Positions 33,885 through 45,799 of a stretch of 64,000 bases of DNA are shown piece by piece. The notes below the pieces were generated by a model. The model was not told the DNA's origin and did no database searches. It saw only the letters and a list, made by a program, of their open reading frames with translations. Numbering within the stretch: the first letter of the stretch is position 1; each line of letters begins with the position of its first letter. This DNA is from Pogostemon cablin. Taxonomy: Eukaryota > Streptophyta > Magnoliopsida > Lamiales > Lamiaceae. The stretch covers positions 25,534,981 through 25,598,980 of the forward strand of contig CM042979.1 of NCBI GenBank assembly GCA_023678885.1. The letters are read 5' to 3'. The position numbers and the translations under genes were made by a program.

Positions 33885-33960
33885 CTACAAAAAAAGGATA
33901 TTAGAAAATAGGTGCATGTATGGAAGTATGTAATTCATAATTAAAAAGGGGATTGAAAAC
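33885..33960 (-). other. Candidate intron in the antisense PMD gene
   Basis: On the minus strand GAG|GTTTTC opens and TTTTTGTAG|CATCTG closes a 76-bp AT-rich interval. The phase is kept on both sides (TQTE joins HLDAVFGSD). Without splicing, a stop occurs within the interval. Confidence 0.6.
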
Positions 33961-33981
33961 CTCGGTTTGAGTTGTCAGGAC

Positions 33982-35181
33982 TGTTGGCAATTGGATCGTG
34001 TGGATCAACGTGATCCGTTAGGGATATAGGTAAACAATCAGCGGAAGCAATTAAACGTGTTTACCGTACTTTTGGGTCGATGTAGAGGATGAAGATCTGT
34101 GATGAACACCTCTGATCTTCTACCGTATGTCCCAAAGTCAACTCTGGTGTTGGGTGGTCAACAATCCCCAGAGTTCTCTCAATCTGCTCTCTGTTGTCTC
34201 CCGTATGTCAAACGAGGCACTGACTTAGGTTTAACAGAAACTGAGATGACTTATATACTTGGGCTACAGTAGGGACCAGGAGGAGAAATTGGATTGAGCC
34301 TCAATTGAATTTAATTAACCAAGCTTAGACCAAAGTTTTTAATTAAATCCAATAATAATAATATAGTCCACTAAAATATTATTACTGCACTACCCGTCCA
34401 ATCCCAAAATTATGTTCTGGGCTCCTTCTTATTATGAGCCCGATGGTCTCCCCATATTTAAGATATACAATGTCCATTAATTAATTAAGTTACTGACAAC
34501 TCAAATTAATTAATATCTCATCTGAGAGTAGTACCACTCAACCTTATTATCATGCTGGAAATTAATCCACTTGCAAGATTTACATGATAAACCTTATGAG
34601 CTCCTCAAGGGGACATCATCAACCTATAACGGACATAGATTCCTTCTACAATCAACAGCACACCATAGATACAGCACTACTTCCCAACTCACCGAGTTTA
34701 TTGATTTAATACTTATAAATCTCACCCATTGATGAATCAAAGAAATACATACTGCCCTACATGTCGAAGTTATTGTATAGGGATTAAGAGCACGAACTTC
34801 TATAATAACAGAGATCAAGTTCTTCAATAAGTCAGTATAAGTCGAACGATCTCAAGCGGTCCTGCTCAATACACACAAGTGCACTAATGTGATTCTATAG
34901 CCAAAACAAGCTAATACCAAACCACACTACAACCATACCGATAGAGAGTCCCCGTCTATCTCGGTTGTGAGCATCTGTTTATACTTTATAAGGAAACCGA
35001 TAATATGATCTTCTGCGTGTTGTCGCACAACATATTATCTACAGTATAAAGTAAATGGACTATTGCATCATGCATATAAAATAAATTATAAGATGCAATC
35101 ATTTGATCATATGATTCTCATTTCAAATATTGTTATGACATTGTTCATACTAAAGCTAGACTTTTAGTATACAACCCAACA
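33982..35181 (-). repeat. 3' LTR (minus polarity) of the copia element
   Basis: 1200 bp; on the plus strand TGTTGGCAATTGGATCGTG to TATACAACCCAACA. A TATA-like box on the minus strand (AGTATATAAG) lies near 34252-34262. Confidence 0.93.
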
Positions 35182-35193
35182 ATCTCCCACTTA
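35182..35193 (-). promoter_or_regulatory. Polypurine tract of the copia element
   Basis: The complementary strand reads TAAGTGGGAGAT immediately before the TGTTGGG start of the 3' LTR, the usual copia arrangement. Confidence 0.75.
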
Positions 35194-38100
35194 TACTAAA
35201 AGACTATGCTGTCATGTCTTCTGCCATACATCTGATTCCTACTCCCACTACATGACCATTAAAAGCTCTCGTCTTAAGGTCCTTGTAAATAGTTTACTAA
35301 GTCATCATCCGATGTAATCTAGGCGACAACAACCTTTCCCTCATCATACGATTTCTAGTAACAGGTCGTACTTGCACTCCATGTGTTTAATTGCCTTATG
35401 GACTCGTGATTTTTTCAAGTTTGCAACTGCACCAATATCATCAATGTAAATTGTGATTACCTTGGGCAAACTTAGAAACACTTGAAAGTCCATCATGAAG
35501 TCTCTAGAGTCATATAGATACTTTAGCTGCCTCATAGGCTCCAATTTTTCATCTTTCCATGATAGAGTCCGGAGTCTGGAATATATTTCTATATAACACT
35601 CCTCCACATTATGACTCTACTTCCTAAAATTAAACACATAATCTTTGAGGAGAATTTACTACCGTCCAATCTGACTAAAAAATCCGAATCTTCGTAATCC
35701 ACAAGAAGCAGTGAATCTGCTCAGTAAGTCTACATATGATTTCCAGTCCTTCTCAGGCACTTCATATATGTCTTACCACAGTTCATCATTCTTGTTTCGG
35801 GTTACATTGATACCCACTGTTCTTGCATCCAGCAAAACAGATATCCAACTTCGTTCATAGCATTCCTTAGATTAAACTTCCTTATTCGCCGAAGCATAAG
35901 GAACCGCTTTCATCTCCTTTATCTTCTTCTTGTGTCTCAAAGACACATTCACTTAGATAAATTCACATGCTAAACGAGTATGGACTGTATCATTTATAAA
36001 ACTTGAGATAAGCATAACATCCTTTCTTAAGTCCTTCATCACTACCGCTTTATTAACCGTACCCATACGCCCGATAATACTCTTTCATTGTCTTCAATGA
36101 GCAAGATACTATCTACATATAGTACAAGAAATACCACCACGTTTCCGTCTCTCTTTACAACACACAAGACTCATCCGCTCATTGATTTAAATCCATGCCA
36201 CTGGATTACCTAATCAAAACAGATGCTTCACGATCTCAAAACTTGCTTTAGTCCATCGCTGGACAGTTTTAAGCTTACTATCAAAATGCTATTAGTACTT
36301 TGCAATGAATCACTCTGGTTGCTTCACATAGATGTTTTCCTCAAGACTTCCAATCAGGAAAGTTATCTTGACATCTATTTGTTGTTCCTCATAATAGCAA
36401 TAAATAAAAGAATCCGGATCAATATAAGCATAGCTACCAGCGAACATGTTTTCTCATAATCGAACCATTTCTTTCTGAGTACACCTTTTCGCAACAAGCT
36501 TTGCTTCCAAGATTTTCACCTTTCCGTATGATCCTCTTTTATTTTCTATGACCACTTGTAATGGTTTTTACACCATTTTAGTGATCCTTCAAGCTCCAGA
36601 CTTAATTTAGAATCCGTAGATTCTATTTCAACATACATTGCAACTTACTAAGATTCCACATTTTAATCTTGTAGTGCTACGTCGTATCCGTGGGATAATA
36701 CCATGTTTACTAGGGACCAAATCTCATGACTCTCCCAAAACATATATCTTACGGGTAGTTGAACAACACTCCCACTACGACAAGGCATTACATGTAATTG
36801 TGTATCAGACGTGACACGCGTTGCAGTTTACCTTGTGGTATATCCTCTTGTACACTTGGTACTAATACTTTGTGTTTTCCTCTCACTACCTTTAGAACTT
36901 TTACATGGGCTTGTGATTTATTACATAGTCCTTTTCCAAAAAATCTGGCGTTTGTGTTAACAGTCACCCTTCGATCTTTTGGACTAAATAAATCAACCTT
37001 CATTTTTTCAGGATATCCCACAAACAGACAAATATTTTACGAATTACTATTTATAGGGCATATCCATAAAATGAATTTTAATTATTTCAAATAATTCATC
37101 ATCTATCTAATCATTACCATAAGAGACTTATTTCTTCTTTCCACCACACCATTCAGTTGGGGCATGCCCGGTGTAATCAACTTGAGATTTAATCTCAACT
37201 TCTGATCAATAGCTCCTAACTATCCCAAGAGTTATTCGCCATCATGATTAAATCGTAATGACTTAATATATTTTCCATGACGCTTCATTGTACCAGCCTT
37301 ACAATTCTTGAAATAATCAAAGAACTTAGACATGCAGTGCATCAAATAAATATATTGGTATCTAGAATAATCTTCGAATATTCATAACCACCTCTCGCCT
37401 GGATATTATTAGGTTCGCTTGAATCAGAATGAACTAATTCCAACATACATATCTTTTGCTCTATACCCCACAGCCTTGAAAAGGCAGTTAATCATTTTTA
37501 CTTCCAAGCAAGACTCGCAAGTTCGATAGTTTCCACTTTAGATAAACCTTACGGTCTATCGGCTATCAACTTTTGAATCCTACCTAAGTAAAATGAACTA
37601 ATCTTAGATGCCAAATGTATGTTTTAGTTCATCTCCGAAGGTTCCTTTCTTTTACTAATATTAGAAGATGCATTATTTAATTGCTATTTATTGCATCTGT
37701 GGGATGTACATGATTCAAGAGTTTACATATTATCCACCAACGTACTTTAACAGATTATAGCCTCATTCCTCATTACTATGACCATGTCATTTAAATGAAA
37801 TGAAGTATCCATCCGTTAATGCATAGAAACTGAAATCAAATTCTTTCTATGAAACGTACGTAAAAATAATTTCTCATAATCAATCGTTTATTCTTTATCA
37901 TGAGATAAATAAACAACTCCCACTGCAATAGCCACTACCTTTGTAGTTTTACCCATGTTATTAACAATCTTATCCTTACTCAGTGATAAACATTTAGTGA
38001 TTTCAGTATCTACATACTTCGTGTCAGTAGATGCCATCACTAATCATGTTTAAACCATTAGTAAATAAGATATTAAACTTGTTCACATCATGGTGAAAAT

Positions 38101-38600
38101 TGACTTTCTTTTGCCACATGTTTTGTTAGAAGTTTCCCACCATATACAACTTCTCGTATTTCAGGTAGAACTTGCTCAAAACATCCAGGCAAATTATGAA
38201 GAATAAATTGATTTAGGTTTTTCTTTCAATTTCTATTCCAAGCTTTTCCAATTCATTCATCAATTCAACCATGATCTTCTGCCTTTTAATTTACTCAAGT
38301 ATCCGAAGAGTTACATGAGACCTTCATATTTCTATGAACCTCTCATCTCTTCACTAGAGACTTTAATAGGCATCATGAGACGTCCTTTGTGAGAATACAC
38401 ATGTATTTTCTTAAGCAGTAATTTTCAAAACCAAGATTCTTTTCTAATCATCTAATTTGGACTAGTAAATATAATTTCTTTTAGTTAACAATTAGTGAAA
38501 TAAAACCATTCGAAGTTCAGAGAATCACAAATAAATATTCCGATCAAATCTTCGAATTTTATCCTTTTATATTGATTCCCTCAAAATAATATAAAATAAA
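35194..38600 (-). pseudogene. pol: Degenerate copia gag-pol
   Basis: Read on the minus strand in broken frames. The GAG-pre-integrase Cys pair TCESCLEVKM lies near 37528-37480; the integrase core piece GMPQLNGVVERRNKSLM near 37165-37110; the RT active-site region FLVLYVDSILLIEDN near 36133-36085, where the catalytic YVDD reads YVDS; and the RNase H C-terminal KAIKHMECKYDLLLEIV near 35395-35344. The order INT-RT-RH is that of Ty1/copia. Frameshifts and stops separate every block, so no functional enzyme can be made. Gag is not clearly identified upstream of 37700. Confidence 0.75.
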
Positions 38601-38739
38601 ATTCACCGACATCTCAAGCACCGTGAGTCTGCAAGCCACGTTAGGGTAGACGTTTACAAACCCGAACATTTACAAGAGAAGGTTTTACCCATTAATTTTA
38701 TTTGTCAACCTAACTTTATGACAAAATAATTAATAGTCG

Positions 38740-39115
38740 GTTCCTCTTTAGCCATGTAAATAATAGCAGTGATTCCGTTGGGGAGGATACTAATTATTCA
38801 CATCTAAGTGTACACCATTATTTGATCCCAAGTCCGCTGCCCAAGCTTGTGTGCCTTACTGTTGGAGAAGTACACACGTGCTCAGATAACTTTCTACAAC
38901 CATCAATTATATAAGTTTGTACTAGTGAGCCGCATATAAGCTCATCCGTTAGGGAAGAAGGCACTATAGCCAACGCGCAAGTTCATATGCATCACATTAC
39001 AAATAATAATTATTTAAAAAAGTTTGTACCAGTGATCCGTGAATAAACTCATCCGTTAGGGAGGAAGGCTCTATTGCCAACGCGCAAGTTTACTCACATC
39101 ACTTACAAACCAATA
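38740..39115 (-). repeat. 107-bp tandem repeat in the copia leader
   Basis: Two close copies begin at 38915 and 39022 (GTTTGTACTAGTGAGCC / GTTTGTACCAGTGATCC), each with 'CTCATCCGTTAGGGA.GAAGG' and 'GCCAACGCGCAAGTT'. A third, diverged copy with CCGTTGGGGAGGA lies near 38775. Confidence 0.75.
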
Positions 39116-39349
39116 ATGGAGGCCGCGGAAATTTTTACCAATCCCCTCTCCCACTTAGTTATTTAACACCGAGGGTTTTTACATGCATATAATATTCCTG
39201 AATAAAATATACAACATAGCATGGTTCTATTAACAACAATTTAATTAAATAAATCACATAGAACATGCCTTTCACGTATACAACAATAATTAACAATTAA
39301 ATCAATTAATCAGTTATATAACATTAATTAATTGTATAAAATGTTGGAT

Positions 39350-39760
39350 CAATTAAATAGGCCCAGCTGACCCAAACTTTATTAGCATAAAATGAGCAAC
39401 CCATTAATAAAATAATTAAGCCCATTTACCCTGCCAATTTCTTCATTAAGGCCTAGCTCAATATTTAACCTTGGCCCAACAACAATCCCACAATTAATTA
39501 AATCCAGCAATAATAAAAAATAGCCCAGCAGCCCATTAACATTTTAATAAAATTTGGGCCCAACAGCCCAAAAACCAAATTAAAAAATTGGGCAGCCCTC
39601 TATTAATTACTGAATTTGGGCCCTTTAATAAAACCATCAGCCCATGATCTAGAGAATCAAGCCCAAATACACCTTAATTAAAATAAGGCCCAGCAGCCCA
39701 ATATCCTTTTAATTAAGATTTGGGCCCAAATCCCATTCAACAAACTGTTGCCTATTCAAC
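39350..39760. repeat. GCCCA-rich segment of the copia leader
   Basis: More than a dozen GCCCA/GGGCCC words sit in an AT-rich background (for example TTTGGGCCCAACAGCCCA near 39555). On the minus strand these read TGGGC, the plant site II core. Non-coding. Confidence 0.65.
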
Positions 39761-39779
39761 CACAAACAAGGCCCAACTT

Positions 39780-40705
39780 CACAACAGGCCCACAGCATGT
39801 GCTCGGCCCATCAGCCCAACACCATGCTGCCCTAAAACTGCCAGCCGCAAGCGTCAGCCCTCACTACCGTTCGCCGCACGGCGATCCAACAGCGCCGCCA
39901 GTCCTCTGCTCCCGGCGGCCGGAGTTCTGCAGGCGCCATCAAGACTCGACAGCTCCGCCGAAATAGATCCGCCTGCAGCCACCACAGACCAGTACACACT
40001 GGCGTAACCAGGCGCCGCTTCCGCCACTGGCCTCCGTCTGATGACAAGATAGCCCTCCGGACGGGATCCGCCACCTACTGCCGATTGACGCGGCCCGATC
40101 TGCTCGGCACTTCATCGATCGGAGTCAACAAGGTGACCCACTGCCCATGACTCGGCACCGCCACAGCCGCCACCTACTACCGATTGCCGCCGCTTGAGGC
40201 CACCACCGCCCACTGTCTCCCGAACGACCGCCGTGAGGCTTGCCCGGAAATGGGTTCGCCTTTGACCAGACCCTCGCCGGTCTATCGATCGTAACCGATC
40301 TGCTAAGGCCCTGAAACTCCACGCGATCTCCAGCGCCGCCCAGCCGTCGACCATTAGCGCTGCCGGTCCTCCGACCGCTAGCCGCCTGAGTCGCGTCGTC
40401 AGACCTGTATCCGCCAGTCGCCATGGATTCCAGATGGAAACCACACACCAACCATACAGACGATGCCTCCGATCTCGGCGGTGGTGCCGTCAGCGCGTCG
40501 GCATCGCGCCGCTAGACCACCGGAGTCGCCCCGTCTGCCCAGCAGATCGACGACCTTCTCGAGCCTTCACCATCGTAAACCTCCAGCGCCGCCTAGCCTC
40601 CAGTCAGCGGCGCTAACGATCTTCTGCCCTTTTTGTCCGACAGTCATCGACACGCTACCGGGCAGCCGGCCTCACACCGTTCATCGTGCAGTCATTTTTG
40701 AGTGA
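39780..40705. other. GC-rich block in the copia leader
   Basis: Base composition jumps from AT-rich to strongly GC-rich with many CCGCC/CGCCG words. Overlapping frames on both strands (for example minus 40444-40112) are rich in Arg/Pro/Ala and look like composition effects. It lies between the primer site and gag, an odd place for captured coding DNA. I do not recognise any protein. Confidence 0.55.
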
Positions 40706-40930
40706 TTACATGTTAAAAACCGAAAGCGTACAGGCAGCATAGAAATGGGATATCATGGATTATAAAATAATAATACCAAAACCCATATGAATATTATCAG
40801 ATTAAGCCTTATAATCAAATAATCAATTTAATACATGCTTTCATTATACAATTACAACTAGATCATAACCAATAATCATGTAATCACATAATCCCCAACC
40901 AAACGATTCACATATCACCACAAAACCAAC

Positions 40931-40942
40931 GGTCTGATACCA
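40931..40942 (-). promoter_or_regulatory. Primer-binding site of the copia element
   Basis: The complementary strand reads TGGTATCAGACC two bases from the 5' LTR end. It matches the initiator-Met tRNA 3' end complement except near its last bases. Confidence 0.85.
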
Positions 40943-40944
40943 AT

Positions 40945-42144
40945 TGTTGGCAATTGGATCGTGTGGATCAACGTGATCCGTTAGGGGTATAAGTAAACAA
41001 TCAGTGGAAGCAATTAAACGTGTTTACCGTACTTCTGGGTCGATGTAGAGGATGAAGATCTGTGATGAACACCTCTGATCTTCTACCGTATGTCCCAAAG
41101 TCAACTCTGGTGTTGGGTGGTCAACAATCCCCAGAGTTCTCTCAATCTGCTCTCTGTTGTCTCCCGTATGTCAAATGAGGCACTGACTTAGGTTTAACAG
41201 GAACTGAGATGACTTATATACTTGGGCTACAGTAGGGACCAGGAGGAGAAATTGGACTGGGCCTCAATTGAATTTAATTAACCAAGCTTAGCCCAAAGCT
41301 TTTAATTAAATCCAATAATAATAATATAGTCCACTAAAATATTATTACTGCACTACTCGTCCAATCCCAAAATTATGTTCTGGGCTCCTTCTTATTATGA
41401 GCCCGATAGTCTCCCCATGTTTAAGATATACAATGTCCATTAATTAATTAAGTTACTGACAACTCAAATTAATTAATATCTCATCCGAGAGTAGTACCAC
41501 TCAACCTTATTATCATGCCAGAAATTAATCCGCTTGCAAGATTTACATGATAAACCTTATGAGCTCCTCAAGGGGACATCATTAACCTATAACGGACATA
41601 GATTCCTTCTACAATCAACAACACACCATAGATACAGCACTACTTCTCAACTCACCGAGTTTATTGATTTAATACTTATAAATCTCACCCATTGATGAAT
41701 CAAAGAAATACATACTGCCCTACGTGTCGAGGTTATTGTATAGGGATTAAGAGCACGAACTTCCATAATAACAGAGATCAAGTTCTTCTATAAGTCAGTA
41801 TAAGTCGAACGATCTCAAGCGGTCCTGCTCAATACACACAAGTGCACTAATGTGATTCTATAGCCAAGACAAGCTAATACCAAACCATACTACAACCATA
41901 CCGATAGAGAGTCCCCGTCTATCTCGGTTGTGAGCATCTGTTTATACTTTATAAGAAAATCGATAATATGATCTTCTGCGTGTTGTCGCACAACATATTA
42001 TCTACAGTATAAAGTAAATGGACTATTGCATCATGCATATAAAATAAATTATAAGATGCAATCATTTGATCATATGATTCTCATTTCAAATATTGTTATG
42101 ACATTGTTCATACTAAAGCTAGACTTTTAGTATACAACCCAACA
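40945..42144 (-). repeat. 5' LTR (minus polarity) of the copia element
   Basis: 1200 bp, collinear with 33982-35181. The minus-strand TATA-like box is near 41211-41222. Confidence 0.93.
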
Positions 42145-44099
42145 AGGACGTGCACAGGAGATTTGCTTTTTTTGGTCCTCTTCAAGTTTCGGTCTGTGCT
42201 ACTCTCATTTGAATAAGAGAGACCACTCTTTCTTTTTTTTGCTACACCTGATGTTCCAACAATCAACTTCTGAGGAGGTGGGGCTTCTAACGGTACAGCT
42301 GCTTCATCAATCTTGGCATTATCCGAATTGCCAATAATGTCAACTTCTTCCTCTATGGTGTGGTTCGGAACAATTCTGATTAGATCTGCCATATGATCTA
42401 TAAAATAATTCCCATGAATTTGAGAGGACCACTCAGCATACTTTGGTGAGCAGAAGTTTCTGAACTCGGTGGGGGCGCATGGAAAAGTCGCTTTAGAGCG
42501 AGAATTGCGTAAGATACATCGCCTCCAAAGCTGAAGCCCTTGCTCTAAAGTAGACTCTCGAAGGTCTATTCTCAGTTTCCCTGGAGTATCTTCTTGATAA
42601 AAGCTAAATTAACGGCTGAATCGATGTGGACCGTAAGTTTCAATAAAAAATCTCCCATTCTGTCGTAGAGTGAGATAACTCATACGAATAGCAATGAAGA
42701 AGCCCCAATCACGCCAAGATGCTTGGTCAATATCAATATACTCCCTTGGATTATTTATTCGGCGAACATTACAAAGCAAGGAAGCATTACTTCCATTTTG
42801 AAGTCTTTTGCGAGCATTAGTTGGAGTAAAGAACTTTGCTCCATTCTCACCTGAATATGTTACCACTAAAGGGATCTTCAGTTCATGTGGATTTGGATAA
42901 TGAGTATTGAAATAATGAGCCAACCAGGTGTACACAAAGTGTACGGGAAATGTTGACTTCAGCTCAGAGGGTCTAGGATCATTTGAAATTTTGTTCAAGC
43001 CTCTATAGATACTAGTCAAGACTGGGACGACAAGTCCAACTGACCTTCCTATAGCCATCAAGCTCACTACCTTAAAGGTTCCAGGACGTATTAAATCTAC
43101 TTCATCGGTAGGGAGTACGAAAGAGCAAAGCCAGCAAGCCAGATAAGCAGCCAGATATGTCTCATCTTGGTGCATAACATCAATACCGAGCATTTTGAAG
43201 GGCCCTGTTTCTGCAGAGGTCCATTTCTTAAGATCACCAATAAGCCCATTTGGGTTGTGTGTTTTCTTGCGGTGGTTCTTCCTACTCTTCTCTACACGTA
43301 CAGGAGGTTTCTTATATGTTATAGGCCAACAAAACAAAAATTTTACCCATCGAGTGAGTGAAACAGAGTCAGTACCATCAAGACTGCGAAGTCTATGGTA
43401 GGCGTGCAGCAAGTGCCGACAACTAGATGGAATACGTACGCCATTGAGGTCATGATCATTGAAGAGTTCAGGTTTATCGGGCACAACCTCTTCATATAAA
43501 TGACCGGCTAGTGGCAAGCCCGTCCAGTTGTATAAATCCCATAGAGAAATTGACATTTCTCCAAAAGAAGTGAGCAAAGTGTTGGTAACAGGGCACCACG
43601 CCTCATAGAAAGCTTTGATGATCTCTTGGTTGCAGTCGTATGTGAATAAGGATGCAAAAATTGGGTCATAAATCTTTATTCTTGCAAGATCGTCATGATA
43701 TCTGCTTAGGACAACTTCAGTCCATTCCCAATAGCCAGGAGTATAATGGAATTCTCCAGGAAAATTCACCGAATTGCCCCACGCTGCATGATCATCAATT
43801 ATTCGGCGCCCTAATGTGGGCAAAGGGTCAAGGTTTTCATCTTCGGTATGGTTAATCGCCTTCAAAATTACAACTTCGGTTTCACCCAAGTTCAGATCTT
43901 CAGTCCAAGTCTTTAGATCAGGTTCGCTATTCTCGCAAGGAATTTTGTCTATAGGTGCACCCATCAAGGGTCTCTCAATCGGAAGATAAGTTGCTCCATC
44001 GGATGGTGAGTTCTTATTGTCAAGAATCACCAATTGGCGCTTATTGGAGTCTATGACCATACCAGCGAAGTAAACCATCTTGAAGTTGAATTAACTGCA

Positions 44100-44720
44100 A
44101 GGAAATATGAGAGAATATATCAGCAAAAGTGGTTCAAATTAATTTATATTTCTTTGATTTAATTAATTAAAAGACCCAAAATAAATTCATGGGTCAATTA
44201 ATTATTAAATTCAAAATTATAAATTAAACGTATGATGGAAATGGTCTAAATATTGAAAGGAGCAATTAAATTAATTCATCTTTGAGCTTGATAAACTAAG
44301 CCCAAATTACATGAATTAAATTTAAGAGGTGCGGCCTAAATTGTTGGTACAAGCTTGAATGCATGAAGCTCAAAATAATGTGAATTAATGGTCATTCCAA
44401 AGCAAATTGGCATAAACATAAGCCCACATGACTTATTTGCAAAATAATTAGTCTCATATAGATAAAGGGGCCCAAATTGCAATGGTGGGTCTCAAGCCCA
44501 AATTGACTAGTGTGTCAAATAATAGGCCCAAATTGGATTAAATCCATCAGGCTAAGTGGGAGTAATAAGGGACAAAGGAAATGTTGGCCCAAATAAATCA
44601 ACATTAAAGCCCAAGATTAGCATGCAACTAAAGCAAGCCTAAATCAATTTAATTAATTGGGCCTTTGAGAATCAAATTGAGCCCAATTAAGGGTCAAAAT
44701 TGAAATGGTGGAGTTAAAAT
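44100..44720. repeat. GCCCA-rich upstream region of the antisense PMD gene
   Basis: AT-rich sequence with many GCCCA/TGGGC words (around 44290, 44460, 44500, 44525, 44588, 44610 and 44660). It lies directly upstream of the minus-strand ATG at 44078, so it may be that gene's promoter or leader. Confidence 0.5.
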
Positions 44721-44749
44721 TAGAAAAGGAGATTTCTCTCTTCAGAAGC

Positions 44750-45710
44750 AGAAAAGAGGAGAAAATGACGGATATCATCCTCCCCGCAAATCCCACCGAC
44801 TAAAGCCGGATTCCAGCCTCACCGCGATCGTCGCTGCCTAGAAACTCCGACCAAGACAGCCGCCGCCACAATCACTATCGCACGCAGCTGGATTTGGCCG
44901 TGTCAGTCGACTGCTCGCCGTCCAGACGCCGGTTTTGGATCACCGCGCCAACATCGCGTGCGCTGCTGCCCACCAGAAGCAGACGCCGCCCAAGCCTGCG
45001 CTGCTGCCGCTGAAATCATTCACAGCCGATCACCACCGACGGATGCTCCACCGCGACATCACGCAGAGTCGCCATCTGCCGTTCACCGATCTGCTATCAC
45101 GCGCCACCAGATCGGGCCAACGCCTGCTCCGCACTCTACCATCAGTCGCCGTTGCAACTCCACAACCAATCGCCAGTTGCCGCCAAGTCCTGCCATTCCG
45201 ACTGCTGCACCTCCAATTGCTGCTGCCATCCGCCGTTGCAAATCACCACCGGATCCCGTTGCCGCTGTAGGTCCGCCACGTCACATCCCAGCCAGATCTC
45301 TTTCACCCTCGCCAGATCTGCCCGCCAGCCACACCCACCAGAGAATTCCCTTCACCCACTGCACACGATCGCTGCGCTCGCTAGCTCGGTCACCACATGA
45401 TCGCCATCAAACTGGCCTTCTGCCGCTGTTCGCCACTGGGGGGCATTGCTTGTTGCCGCTGCTCAATCCCAGCCACACGACATCACCGAGTCATCGTCAC
45501 CTTGTTGCCGAAAGCACGAACTCATCAGATCCGCAGATCACCATCCACGAATCATTACTACCACAAACCCTTGTGCAACGCACTGTCACGGGCCACTAGC
45601 ATCCAACAGGCCAATTATCCAGTCAAGAATCACGCGCTGCCACCACCACTCTCGCCATCCTCTGTCGTTCTGCCTCTCGTCCTAATGGGAATCCCAAAAC
45701 CAGAATAATG
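44750..45710. other. GC-rich block upstream of the antisense PMD gene
   Basis: Strongly GC-rich with CCGCC/CACCGCC words; overlapping plus-strand frames up to 213 codons (44958-45599) are Pro/His/Ser/Arg-rich and have no recognisable domain. Same kind of composition as 39780-40705 in the copia element. Function unknown. Confidence 0.5.
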
Positions 45711-45799
45711 TTGACTCTATCGGCAAAGATCGATACCCACACCAACTACCCCAACGTTCTGCTCTTTCCATAGCAACACCGAAGGACACAACTGTTATC

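Larger units (their letters stand above)
33982..42144 (-). mobile_element. Ty1/copia retrotransposon nested in the Tat element
   Basis: Two 1200-bp LTRs (TGTTGG..CCAACA) are flanked by a perfect 5-bp duplication AGGAC (33977-33981, 42145-42149). Polarity is minus: next to the right LTR the complementary strand reads TGGTATCAGACC, the initiator-Met tRNA primer site of copia elements, and next to the left LTR it reads AAGTGGGAGAT, the polypurine tract. By eye the LTRs differ at about 28 positions (about 2.3%), fewer than the Tat LTRs, which agrees with a later insertion. The interior keeps only broken pol frames. Confidence 0.93.
33108..44078 (-). pseudogene. Antisense PMD gene of the Tat element, split by copia
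   Basis: The plant mobile domain (PMD, 'aminotransferase-like') occurs in host silencing-related proteins and in some plant transposons. The frame starts with ATG at 44078-44076. PMD-type sequence covers about residues 110-470 (FPGEFHYTPGYWEWTEVVLS, FGEMSISLWDLYNWTGLPL). A TAA (42609-42607) interrupts it, but the same phase runs on through KYAEWSSQIHGNYF to 42145. There the copia element sits, and the phase resumes at 33976. A short GT-AG intron fits at 33960-33885, and a second TAA is at 33782-33780. The last 219 codons (33767-33108) are Lys/Glu-rich and coiled-coil-like. About 909 codons in total, with only two stops besides the insertion. Its role in the element is unknown. Confidence 0.8.

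Noticed and set aside
40112..40451. Two overlapping 108-110 codon minus-strand frames
   Set aside because: Same GC effect inside the copia leader; no recognisable motif.
44958..45599. 213-codon plus-strand open frame in the GC-rich block
   Set aside because: Several overlapping frames on the same strand are equally open, and composition is Pro/His/Ser/Arg-rich with no domain; explained by high GC.
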